Of a stretch of DNA of 64,000 nt, positions 14,559 through 23,900 are shown piece by piece; position 1 is the first letter of the stretch, and each line of letters begins with the position of its first letter. A program made the translations under genes and the position numbers. The notes under the pieces were generated by a model. That model was not told the DNA's origin. It did not search any database and was given only the letters and a program-made list of their open reading frames with translations. The stretch covers positions 1 to 64,000 of the forward strand of contig CAZWPX010000022.1 in NCBI GenBank assembly GCA_964636125.1, in the 5' to 3' direction. Source of the DNA: CAJINA01 sp964636125 (lineage in GTDB: Bacteria > Desulfobacterota > Desulfobacteria > Desulfobacterales > CAJINA01).

Positions 14559-17500
14559 TTATTGTTCGCCCCCTAATAGTTTCTTCAATTTTTCTGATAA
14601 ATCTGCCATTGTAAACGGCTTCTGTATAAAATCTTCAGCTCCTGCATCCAGGATTTTCTGTACCGGACCATCTATGGAATACCCACTGAAAACGAGCACT
14701 TTCAGTTCAGGACGAGCCTTCATTAGCAGCGGATAGATGGTCTCGCCGCTCATACCAGGCATAAGAACGTCGAGCATGGCAAGATCGATGTCACCGTTAA
14801 AGGTTTTGACAACATCAAGAGCTTCTTGTCCGGTTCTGGCCTCTAAAACGCTGTAACCCATTCGTTCCAATATTGGCTTGGTGACAGCCATGATTGCCTC
14901 TTCATCGTCAATCACCAGTATGGTGCCGGTACCCTTAACCCATTCATCCCGTCTTGGACTTTTCTTCACATCTTCTTTGACAGGAGTTTCAACAGCAGGC
15001 AGATAGATTTTAACTATAGTGCCCTTATCCAATTTTGAATCGACCGATATCCAGCCATCATGGTTTTTGACTATACCGTACGCTGCAGCCATCCCAAGGC
15101 CACGACCCGCAAACTTGGTAGTGAAAAATGGTTCAAATATCCGGCTTTTTGTTTCCTCATCCATGCCCATGCCATCATCTTCTATCGTTAGGATGGCATA
15201 GTTACCGGGCCTTAAGCCGGGGAAATCTTCGGCCGCCTTATCCGTTATCGTCTCATTTCTACAGGTGACCCGAATACGCCCCTTACCCGCCATGGTCTCA
15301 GACGCATTGGTCAAGACAGCGGACAGCACCATCTGCATCTGAACCAGATCGGCTTTTACATTAAGGATATCACGAGACAGCTTTGTATCCACATGGATGG
15401 CGGCATCAATGGTATGTTTGACCATAGGTAATGTTTCTTTGACGAAATCACTCAATGATACCGTTGTAGGCAGATATTTGCCACCCCTGGCATAGGCCAG
15501 CAGTTGTGCGGTCAGTTGCGTCATTCGCTGAGCGGAGGCCGTCATTCGTTTGGCATATTTGGTTACCTTCTCATGTCCCGGAAAATTCATCTCAAGCAAC
15601 TCAATATTGAGTGTGTTCACATATAAGGCATTATTGAACTGGTGGGCAATACCGCCCGCGAGGGTACCGATCGCTTCCATTTTGCGGACATGACGCAGTT
15701 CTTCTTCCAATCGTTTTCGCTTGGTTATGTCATGAACAACAACCCTTGCTCCTTCTAATTTTCCGTCTTTATATACAAAGTCAGTATTTAAAATGAGACT
15801 TAATTTTTGACCATTTTTTGCAATAATGTCGTATTCAACACTACTTGGCATCTTTTCACCAGCTAAAATCTTTTCGAGTCTTTTGCTAAATCGTTTTTTA
15901 CTATTTTCGGTTAAAAGATCGAAAGGGCTCATGGCAAGCAATTCTTCTTTTGTGTAACCAGAGTAAGCACACATCACCTCATTTACAGTGATGAACTTAC
16001 CTTTTATGAAATCTACCTCGTAAATCCCTGCTGGAGCATTATTGAAAAGCTGCCGATATTTTCCCTCACTCTGACGAAGTGCTATCTCCACCCGCTTACG
16101 GTGCGTAATGTCACGCAAAATTGATCTGCTCTGTAGGATGCCGCCTTTTTTATCACGAACTGCCGAAACATTTAAAGACACATCAATAGTGCTTCCATCT
16201 TTTCGTTGAAGCTGCAATTCCGCCTCTTTTACTACTCCAGTCTTCACAAACACTGGAAATACATTCGATTTTGCATGTTCAGCACTGTCAGAGGTGTATA
16301 GGTCAAAAACTGGTCGTCCTATAATTTCTTCTTTTGTATAGCCTAACGATTTAGCTAAGGTCTGGTTGTATTGGGTAATAGTCCCTGTTTTCGCATCGAC
16401 TGAAACAAACATATCGGGAGCATTATCATAAAGATCTTGATATTTCTTCTCACTCTCCCGTAGCGCCTCTTGAGCCTTTTTGCGTTCAGTGATATTTCGT
16501 GAGGCGCCATATACGCCAACCATTTTACCCTTTTGATTTCTTTGTATCTTTACAAGGTTTTCCATCCAAACAATGGAACCGTCACGGTGGTAATATTCCA
16601 CCTCAATGGTTTTGGACCGGTCCGGGTCAGAACTTTGTTCTTCTTCGCGTTGAAGCTCTTCCAGAAACAATGCTATAATCCGCTCCACAGAATCAGCAGT
16701 GACCATTTCTTCCAATTTTTGCCGTTTTCGTTCTTCGGGAGTGAATCCAAGTACTTTTTTGATTGAAGGGCTCACGTAGGTGGCATTAAGATCCATATCA
16801 AGCGTCCAGACAATATCAGCCATATTCTCGGCCAGAAATTTGAACCTTTCTTCGCTCTTGCGTAATTTTTCCTCTGACAATTTCAGTTCGGTGATGTCGG
16901 TAACGATATGGACCGCGCCGGCATACATTCCACTTTTGTTCAGAATAGGATCAACTGTGACCTTGAGCCAGTTCTCACCAACTTGCCATTCCATAGTCTC
17001 GCGGCACAAGCTGTGCCTTGCCCGCTGATTGGGACAATCGGGGATTGGCTGCTCTGTACCGTGGGCGATCTCCCACCATTGCTTTCCAATCATCTCCTTA
17101 TCTATGTGATGGAATAGGTCCTCCGCTTTTTTGTTGGCGCGTTGTATGCGCGCGTCCTTGTCAAGAACCCAAATCGCATCATTGGTGGTGTCGAAGGTAG
17201 TTTGCCATTCCCGCGCCATTCGGCCAAGCTCTTCTTCCGCTCGCTTGCGCTCGGTAATGTCACGCACCGCTCCCAAGATCTCCACCGGATTTCCCTGCTC
17301 ATCTAATATAAAATTTGCGTTTATCTCAACAGGTAACGTATGACCATCTTTGTGAACCGCTTCAAGTTCCAGGATTTCTTGTTCCTGCCGGCCGCTTGCA
17401 AGGGATTCTATCAATGACGCCTGCTGTTTTGCATATGATTCCGCGGTTACTATGTCTTGAGCCTTGAGGGAAAGGCCCTCCTCGGCAGTATAGCCAAACA

Positions 17501-18551
17501 ATCTTTCTGTGGACGGGCTTGTATACGTAAATTGTTCGTTTTCTATATTCATTTTATAGATAACATCAGCGGAGTGTTCGGCAAGAAGCCTGTATTTTTC
17601 TTCACTATCTCGCAGCGCCTCCTCAGTCCGCGTGCGCTCTTCTATTTCGGCTTCAAGTTGTTTATTGGATACAACCAGCTCGGCAGTCCGTTCTTCTACA
17701 CGTTTTTCCAATTCATCGTGCGCCTTCTGCAGTTTTTTTTCTGTCTGTTTCCGAAAAGTTATATCCCTTGCAATTCCCAATACCAAAGACTTCCCTTTGA
17801 TCTTAACAGGATACGTTCGTATTTCTGTTTCAATCCGGCTTCCATCCTTTCTAATTAATGTGAAATCATCTGGTCCGGAAGGTTGGCCAAGGGCATGCTT
17901 TGCCAAATTTTTGGCCGCCTTTGGTATTTGCTTCAGGGGTAGGAGCTTTAGTTTTAAAAAATTTTTCCGGATTAGCTCTTCTCTTCTGTAGCCAATCATT
18001 TTTTCTGCCGCTATGTTACCATCTATGAAGTTTCCTTTTAAATCGTTCAAATAGTATGCATCCGGTGCGTATTCAAACAACATCCTAAATCGTTCTTCGG
18101 AATCTTTAAGTTTTTCTTCAAACTTTTTGGCTTCTGTGATTTCCTCATAAATGACAAACTGATCACTATTTTCTAAAGTAACCGGTCTAAATTTTATGAT
18201 TTTTTCCGATCCATCTTTGCATACGACTTTAAATATTTGGAGGCGCGAATGGCCAACCCTTGAATTTTGAAGATCGACCATCCATGTTGAAAAGACCGTC
18301 TGCCGGTATTCTGGATCAGGAAATGCCTTCTCAAACCAAATTTCTCCGGTTGGAATATCATCTAACGTATATCCAAAGATATTGTTGAAATGATTGTTTA
18401 TATATTTATAGCGACCATCTCTTCCTATTAGAGAAATCCCTAAAGGAGACTCATCTGCAAGTATGCGAAAAAATACCTTTTCAACTTCTCCGCCTGGTGC
18501 TTTGGAATCAAATTTTTCACCGATTGGTTTTTTTTTCACTTCAAACCTCAT
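14559..18551 (-). CDS. Soluble seven-PAS hybrid sensor histidine kinase
   Basis: 1330 residues without signal peptide or membrane segment, so a cytoplasmic sensor. About seven PAS/PAC units precede the kinase core: near 25, 152, 318, 445, 570, 700 and 828. Each starts with an [EK]xRF/KYxxLxxxxxD-type helix and ends with the DITERK/DITKRK linker; a coiled coil lies near 268-318. The HisKA H-box is AGGIAHQFNN (phosphorylatable His), followed by an HATPase domain with NASETM, DDGMGMD and GRGLGMAAAYG. A C-terminal receiver domain carries the acceptor Asp in MLDVLMPGMSG and a Lys in FIQKPFT. Output must go by phosphotransfer, because no DNA-binding domain is present. The gene stands alone; the signal is unknown. 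Confidence 0.93.
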   Translation of the reverse strand: MRFEVKKKPIGEKFDSKAPGGEVEKVFFRILADESPLGISLIGRDGRYKYINNHFNNIFGYTLDDIPTGEIWFEKAFPDPEYRQTVFSTWMVDLQNSRVGHSRLQIFKVVCKDGSEKIIKFRPVTLENSDQFVIYEEITEAKKFEEKLKDSEERFRMLFEYAPDAYYLNDLKGNFIDGNIAAEKMIGYRREELIRKNFLKLKLLPLKQIPKAAKNLAKHALGQPSGPDDFTLIRKDGSRIETEIRTYPVKIKGKSLVLGIARDITFRKQTEKKLQKAHDELEKRVEERTAELVVSNKQLEAEIEERTRTEEALRDSEEKYRLLAEHSADVIYKMNIENEQFTYTSPSTERLFGYTAEEGLSLKAQDIVTAESYAKQQASLIESLASGRQEQEILELEAVHKDGHTLPVEINANFILDEQGNPVEILGAVRDITERKRAEEELGRMAREWQTTFDTTNDAIWVLDKDARIQRANKKAEDLFHHIDKEMIGKQWWEIAHGTEQPIPDCPNQRARHSLCRETMEWQVGENWLKVTVDPILNKSGMYAGAVHIVTDITELKLSEEKLRKSEERFKFLAENMADIVWTLDMDLNATYVSPSIKKVLGFTPEERKRQKLEEMVTADSVERIIALFLEELQREEEQSSDPDRSKTIEVEYYHRDGSIVWMENLVKIQRNQKGKMVGVYGASRNITERKKAQEALRESEKKYQDLYDNAPDMFVSVDAKTGTITQYNQTLAKSLGYTKEEIIGRPVFDLYTSDSAEHAKSNVFPVFVKTGVVKEAELQLQRKDGSTIDVSLNVSAVRDKKGGILQSRSILRDITHRKRVEIALRQSEGKYRQLFNNAPAGIYEVDFIKGKFITVNEVMCAYSGYTKEELLAMSPFDLLTENSKKRFSKRLEKILAGEKMPSSVEYDIIAKNGQKLSLILNTDFVYKDGKLEGARVVVHDITKRKRLEEELRHVRKMEAIGTLAGGIAHQFNNALYVNTLNIELLEMNFPGHEKVTKYAKRMTASAQRMTQLTAQLLAYARGGKYLPTTVSLSDFVKETLPMVKHTIDAAIHVDTKLSRDILNVKADLVQMQMVLSAVLTNASETMAGKGRIRVTCRNETITDKAAEDFPGLRPGNYAILTIEDDGMGMDEETKSRIFEPFFTTKFAGRGLGMAAAYGIVKNHDGWISVDSKLDKGTIVKIYLPAVETPVKEDVKKSPRRDEWVKGTGTILVIDDEEAIMAVTKPILERMGYSVLEARTGQEALDVVKTFNGDIDLAMLDVLMPGMSGETIYPLLMKARPELKVLVFSGYSIDGPVQKILDAGAEDFIQKPFTMADLSEKLKKLLGGEQ

Positions 18552-18663
18552 TATAACTATATTAACTGGTTGTTATTGAATCCTTCAACGCCTGTTGAAC
18601 CCCAAAAAGCGTTAAACCCGCTAAGGTAGAGTCATATGTGGTCGAAATCTATAGCAGGTTGAG

Positions 18664-19484
18664 TTGGATGTTCTCACTATATCAGAAATGGTCTCAAACA
18701 CAAGATATGGGGGTATGTTAGATCGGGATAAAGGTTGGAAAAGCTTGCCATGGGTCCAAGATATCATCGCATTGGATTTGTTGAACGGCAATATGCGGCC
18801 TATTCCTGCTGGTTCAATCCCAGACATGGGGGCCCATGAAAATAGCTTAAGCCAACCGGATACCCCTCCACTTAATTTATTCGGATTAAGCATTGGAAAT
18901 AACTGGATCTACAACGGAACTATACAAGGGACCCTTTACAACCTAGAGAGAAATATAACGCACGTTGATGAAACCACTTTTCCCGTTGCAACATTCATTT
19001 CCGAAATTTAAGAAAATGCCATCATAACTGGAAAGGAACATTATGAAGTAACAAGCGACCATGTAAAACTATGGGGTTTGATACTTTTGAAGCTTATGAG
19101 ATAAAATATATCCAACGCGTGTGGGGTAATGGTGTCGATATAACAGATGATTTCACCTGGTGGATTTCTCCATATATTGGTGTAATTAAGGATGACAGCG
19201 CTACCCATCAACTATAGCTGTCCTCAATGAGAATTGGCTGTGGTACTTTGTCTGAAGTATCTGATTACGACGATGACGACCTGAAAGACTATTTAGAAAT
19301 CTTGTATCACGCAAGCGATTGGCAAAGTGACGATTATGACCAAGATGGGTGTAAAGATGGGGTTGAATACTATGGAGGGCGAGATCCTCTCGTTATTGAT
19401 CCGGAAGGCGATTTAAATAGAGATTGTAAATTTGGCATTGAAGAAGTAATTTTCGTTCTTCAAAAGCTTTCTGAATTAAGATAA
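18664..19484 (+). pseudogene. Decayed secreted-protein gene with dockerin-like C-terminus
   Basis: Three plus-strand pieces form one broken coding sequence. The first (18664-19011) contains IPAGSIPDMGAHE, as in the closing turn of right-handed beta-helix proteins, and ends in TAA; homologous-looking sequence continues in frame (NAIITGKEHYEVTSDHVKLW). It shifts frame near 19075 (GFDTFEAYEIKYIQRVWG) and stops at 19215, and a third piece (19227-19484) has Asp-rich loops and ends DLNRDCKFGIEEVIFVLQKL, the dockerin-like tail seen in other proteins here. At least one nonsense mutation and two frame changes are needed, and no N-terminus or signal peptide remains. Confidence 0.75.
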
Positions 19485-19649
19485 ACAAAACACTATCATG
19501 GGGATTGTGACATTTAGGATCGCGAGCTTAATAACTTGAACGATATTACTTGTCTTTTGTTACATCTTCTTCGTTGCGTTAAAGACCACATTACAGATAT
19601 CTCGACTATCGTCAGGCAGTCCAAATTACCGCTGATATATTTCTAATTG

Positions 19650-20408
19650 TCAGCTTTTATGATTATCTAAATCATCAAGCGATAATTCCTCATCGAAGCC
19701 ACGTGTCTGCTTTGAAAATTCCTTATCAATTGATCCCGATGTTAAACTATAGGCTGCTCCCTGGATAGGATCTTTGAGGACATCTCCAGTAAATTCGGAT
19801 GGTGTACCTAAAAGATCAAATGATAACTCCTGATCCAATCCGGCTGAATCCTCCAGGAATAGGCCGCCACGGGCCTCCAGAAGATCAAGTGATAACTCCT
19901 CGTCAAATTCAGGTTCTTTCGCAACCGGCATGCTGCCAGCGTGATCGAGAAGGTCAATGGATAGTTCTTCATCCAGTTTAGACTCTGCAAGCCGATGAAC
20001 ACCGCCAGGGCCGCCCGGAAGATCTGAAGACGTCGCCGCACCTGTCCCTGGTGCTTCATCCCGAAAAAGCCTATCCGGGGCCTCTAAAAGGTCAAAGCGT
20101 AATTCTTCATCCTTTACAGGTTCTCGTTCACGCGCAATTTTGCTGTTTGCAGCTATATGATCGAAGGCCAGTTTCTCAGCAGAATCGAATAAGGCCAGCA
20201 TTTCCTGAAGCCTTTTTGATTTACCTATGGGGTGACAATTGTTCTGATTAAAAGGAATTATTTCTTCTTTGTCGGCACCGACCCCTGTTTGTTTATCATT
20301 TAAAAAAACAGAAGCCGGCCGGGCCACGTGATGCCAGCATTTTCCACCACGCGTTCCTGGAAGTTTGCAGGGTGTCCCCTTAAGGGTAATAGCGCCGCAC
20401 TTGCCCAT
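19650..20408 (-). CDS. Zinc-motif protein with repeated DEELSLDLL motifs
   Basis: 252 residues if started at the ATG at 20408, which has GGAG five bases upstream (CTGGAGCAAAA). A longer frame starts at 20450 but lies inside a terminator hairpin. The N-terminus is a compact Cys/His motif, CGAITLKGTPCKLPGTRGGK then CWHH, like the DUF5763/HGG-type zinc-binding modules of mobile-element proteins. The rest is acidic and probably disordered. It carries the nine-residue motif [DE]EELSxDLL at about residues 100, 146, 169, 192 and 239: DEELRFDLL, DEELSIDLL, DEELSLDLL, DQELSFDLL, DEELSLDDL. Spacings are 46, 23, 23 and 47, so a 23-residue period with two degenerate units. Such arrays usually bind a repeated partner. 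I know no match. Confidence 0.75.
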   Translation of the reverse strand: MGKCGAITLKGTPCKLPGTRGGKCWHHVARPASVFLNDKQTGVGADKEEIIPFNQNNCHPIGKSKRLQEMLALFDSAEKLAFDHIAANSKIAREREPVKDEELRFDLLEAPDRLFRDEAPGTGAATSSDLPGGPGGVHRLAESKLDEELSIDLLDHAGSMPVAKEPEFDEELSLDLLEARGGLFLEDSAGLDQELSFDLLGTPSEFTGDVLKDPIQGAAYSLTSGSIDKEFSKQTRGFDEELSLDDLDNHKS

Positions 20409-20440
20409 TTTTGCTCCAGAATAGATTCGTATGAAATCAA

Positions 20441-20475
20441 AAAGCCCCATCTCTCTATACGAGAAACGGGGCTTT
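20441..20475 (-). terminator. Intrinsic terminator/attenuator hairpin before the zinc-motif gene
   Basis: AAAGCCCC pairs with GGGGCTTT, with an inner TCTC/GAGA extension, followed on the minus strand by TTTTT. It sits 33 bases before the preferred start codon, in the right place for an attenuator or for the end of a small RNA. Confidence 0.65.
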
Positions 20476-20560
20476 ATTTATTCAAAATTTGCCTTATAAA
20501 CCAAGCCATTCAAACCTCTCAGCCTAAGGTTTCTGTCACAATGGAAGGTAATAAGTAATT
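20476..20560 (-). ncRNA. Candidate structured leader or small RNA, copy A
   Basis: Upstream of the terminator, the minus strand reads AAACCTTAGGCTGAGAGGTT, which can form an AAACCT/AGGTTT hairpin, then TGGCTTGGTTTATAAGG. A second copy, with the same blocks in the same order and the same terminator, is at 31829-31925. Shared blocks and conserved hairpins suggest a functional RNA such as a cis-regulatory leader. I cannot match it to a known riboswitch class. Confidence 0.4.
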
Positions 20561-20957
20561 TATTATCAATTGGCAGGCGTCTTGTCAAACCCTCGAATTT
20601 TTAGATAGTTGGCCAATATGGTAACCTCCACGACTTTGTGGCCGCACACCTGTTTAAACCGCCCCCATCATTTTACGATTTCAGTCCTCGACCTTGCTAG
20701 TGCCCATCCATAATTTCCAATCATGGATGGAAGGTGTTAGCTTTTAGCCATTAGCTTTTAGATAAAACTGTTAAAATACAGTGTATTACCTAATTGCTAA
20801 CCGCTAATAGCTAATAGCGCCATCCTGAAATCTTTGATTTATGGATGGGCACTTGCTAATTTCTTGCCCTGATTTTTCACCCTATCAAGATACGACCTTC
20901 ACATTATGCACTTGATGCCCCACGGCAGAAATCGTGCGTTTGAACCGGTTTCCTGAA
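20561..20957. other. Intergenic region holding a MITE-like element
   Basis: No gene. It contains the 155-bp inverted-repeat element at 20699-20853; outside that nothing is recognised. Confidence 0.6.
20699..20853. mobile_element. 155-bp MITE-like element with 15-bp terminal inverted repeats
   Basis: The ends are AGTGCCCATCCATAA and its perfect complement TTATGGATGGGCACT. The element is flanked by TGCT on both sides, consistent with a 4-bp target duplication. The interior holds further inverted repeats (GTTAGC/GCTAAC and ATTAGCT/AGCTAAT) and no coding capacity. The leftmost 37 bp recur, inverted, at 31718-31754. Confidence 0.7.
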
Positions 20958-23900
20958 TTATCTCAATCCTGAAACATGCTGGAGTACGTAGATCACATCA
21001 CGAATGTCCATCCTGTCGTCGTCGGTTATATCCGCGCCCAAGGCAATATCTCCGCTTCCGCCCATGGCCTGTAACATCAGCACGGCGTCCTCAATAGTCA
21101 CATCCCCTTCGCCTGTAACGTCGCCAGGAACACCCGTCGACAAGGGGGTTAACCCCACGTTCATGGTGACAATGCTGCTACCCTCGGTCAGGTCAAGGCT
21201 AACTGCATCGGCGCCTTCAAAACCGGCGGCGGTTACAGACATCGGGTAAATACCGGTATCAAGTGCCGCCAGGTACAATCCGTGAGGATCGGTGCTTAGT
21301 TGAACACCTCCATCAAGGGTCACCGTCGCTCCGGTAATCACCCTTCCAGTTTGCTTATTAAAAACGTAACCCTTGAGAAAACACGGAAACGGTGCATTGG
21401 TATTGTCGGTGGTAAACGACCATACCTGTGTATCCACCGATGCGCCGTAAGAATCCACCGCCTGCACTTTCCAGTAATAGGTGGCGCCATTCTCGATACC
21501 CTGCTCTGGGGTTACCAAGACAGTGCTGTGGGCCAGGCCTTCAACCAACAAAGGATTTGCAAATCCCGGATCGTTCTTTGAAAGCTTGACCGTGTAAGTG
21601 AGCGCACCGCCGTCCGGGTCCTCTACATCGGACCAGTCGAGTACCAGATTGGTGAGCACAGTGTCACCGTCTGCCGGTGCCACCTGACTAAATCCGTCAC
21701 CGATTGGCGCCTGGTTGCCTACTTTCGCCTTATACACCCGGCTCATCTGCAGGGGCGAGGTCTCGCCGGTGGTATTGTCCTTTGCCATGAAAAAGACCTG
21801 GTAGGTGCCCGGCACGTCGAAGAAACCGCTTGGGTACTCGGTACTAAAACCCAAATTCGTCCATTCATATCGGCCTTCGCTGGTGTTGTACGTAACCGGT
21901 GCATCTACAAACGTTTCCACTGACAACTGCACCCCCTTGCCAGGATCTACCGGATCGTAGCCCGGTTTCTTCACCTCCACCCAGATGGCATCCACCGGGT
22001 TGGTTTTGGCCCAGGCCAAATCAACGATGCTTTTAAAAGTCGGCAAAAACTGATCCCCGGATATATGCTGGATCGACAGCCCCGGATCGTTGACCGCACT
22101 GGGCGAAGTGCCGATATAGACAGTTTCGCTCACCTGACCATCCGCGTTATCGGCTCCCACGTCATAAGTACCAGAACCATCCCCATTGTCTTCAAGCAGT
22201 GGGTGCTGGCTCGAATCATCAAAGTACGGCGCGTTGAGCAGTTGATTTTCGTCCTTTTTGGTGAATGCCTTGGTCTGTTGGGTGGCCTTTATAAAAGCCG
22301 CTTTTACCGATTTGTTTATCCCGATCTCCTTGAAAAATTCCGATACGAAAAGCTCGCCTTCAACCACCGGCCGGTTATCGAAATCATTGCCACGTGGACC
22401 GCCGCGATGCGAGTACTCACTGGCCGCCGCACTGGAAATGATTATCCGATTATCGCCCGCCAGTTCATCCACGAATGCGCCGGACCGGCAGAACCCGAGC
22501 ACCACAATGATACGCCGGTCGGTGATGCCCGCATCGGCCAGGCCGCTTTGCAGGGTATCCAGCCATCCGGCCATCTCTGTTGAAGTAATCGGCGTATCCG
22601 GATAAATATAGAACTCTCCTTCATCCCAGTTGCTGGTGGCGGTCCATCCATGGTCTACCATGACGATATACAAATCGCCACGGGCGGAAACAATCCGTTC
22701 CAGCGCCCAGGTGGTGATGGCCTCCTCGATCGCGGCCTTTGTGGGTATCTCATCGACAACCACATTGGGCTGGCTGGTTTCGTAATTGAAGTACTTAATA
22801 TCCGTGGCCCCATCGAGTCCCCGTTTTACCAGGGTCTTGTAGACGAAATTGGTGGTGTGGTTGTGGTCCGCAAGCCCCTCGGCCTCCGCGTTGAGCTTGC
22901 CCTGCACGATAACGGCATATCCCGCCGTGACCTGGGCATTGACCGCAACCGACTGAGACTCAGAGGTCAGGTAGTCGGCCGATCCGGCAAATTGAGCCTG
23001 CACCGTCCACTCGTTCGGTGTGTTAAAGGCCACGTCATCGATCAGGTAATTGCCTTCAGCGTCAGTTTGTACAGCACGCACCACCGAGTCTAAACCGCTA
23101 TCCAACGGCGGGCTGAATGTCACGGTAATATCCAAGCCACCCAGATTCGCACCGCTGCACTCTTTGACCAGCTTAATACTGCCGGTTACCTGGGGTGTGC
23201 TGTCAACTTTGAGTGTGTGGGACTCTGGCAGATCAAGTTTCAAAACAGTGGCACCTTTGTTCACTGTAAAGGCGACCGGGTCGCTGGCTGCGTTGAGGTA
23301 GGTATCGATCACCCCCTCCCAGACCGCCTCCATGGTCCAGGCGCCAGCCAAGAGAACACCGTCGGTACACGTCACTGTTGCAGCAAACGCACCGGTGCGA
23401 TTAGTAGTCACATAGACCGGCACCTCCCCAGCCAGGTTACCATTGGGTATCAGCGCAAGGTATACCAGAGCGCCGGTGTCCAAAGAGATGGGATTGCCGG
23501 TTGTGGCTTCATTGACTTGGCCGCTGATGGTAAATTCATCGCCCAGGGCAAAAGCGTCGGGATCCACCTGGACCGCAACTTCCGTTGGAATGACACCGTA
23601 AACAAACGTCCGGCTATGTGTAGCGACATTACCAGCCAGATCCGTAGCACTTACCGTAACGGTGTATTGTTTACCCACCTCCCAACTGCTGATATTGAGC
23701 CCCCACAAATCGCCTCCGGTGTTGATTGCCGGAATATACACCGGCGTGGTCACCCAAGTAATCTTGTCTGTATCCAAGTAATAGGTAGTACCGTCTGACT
23801 GCCGGCTGATCTGCCAGGATACCGTATCCAGTATGCCGCCCCCCTGCTCGGTGACGCTGCTGACAATGCTGTTCAACGTATCACGAGGTACGGCCGTCAC

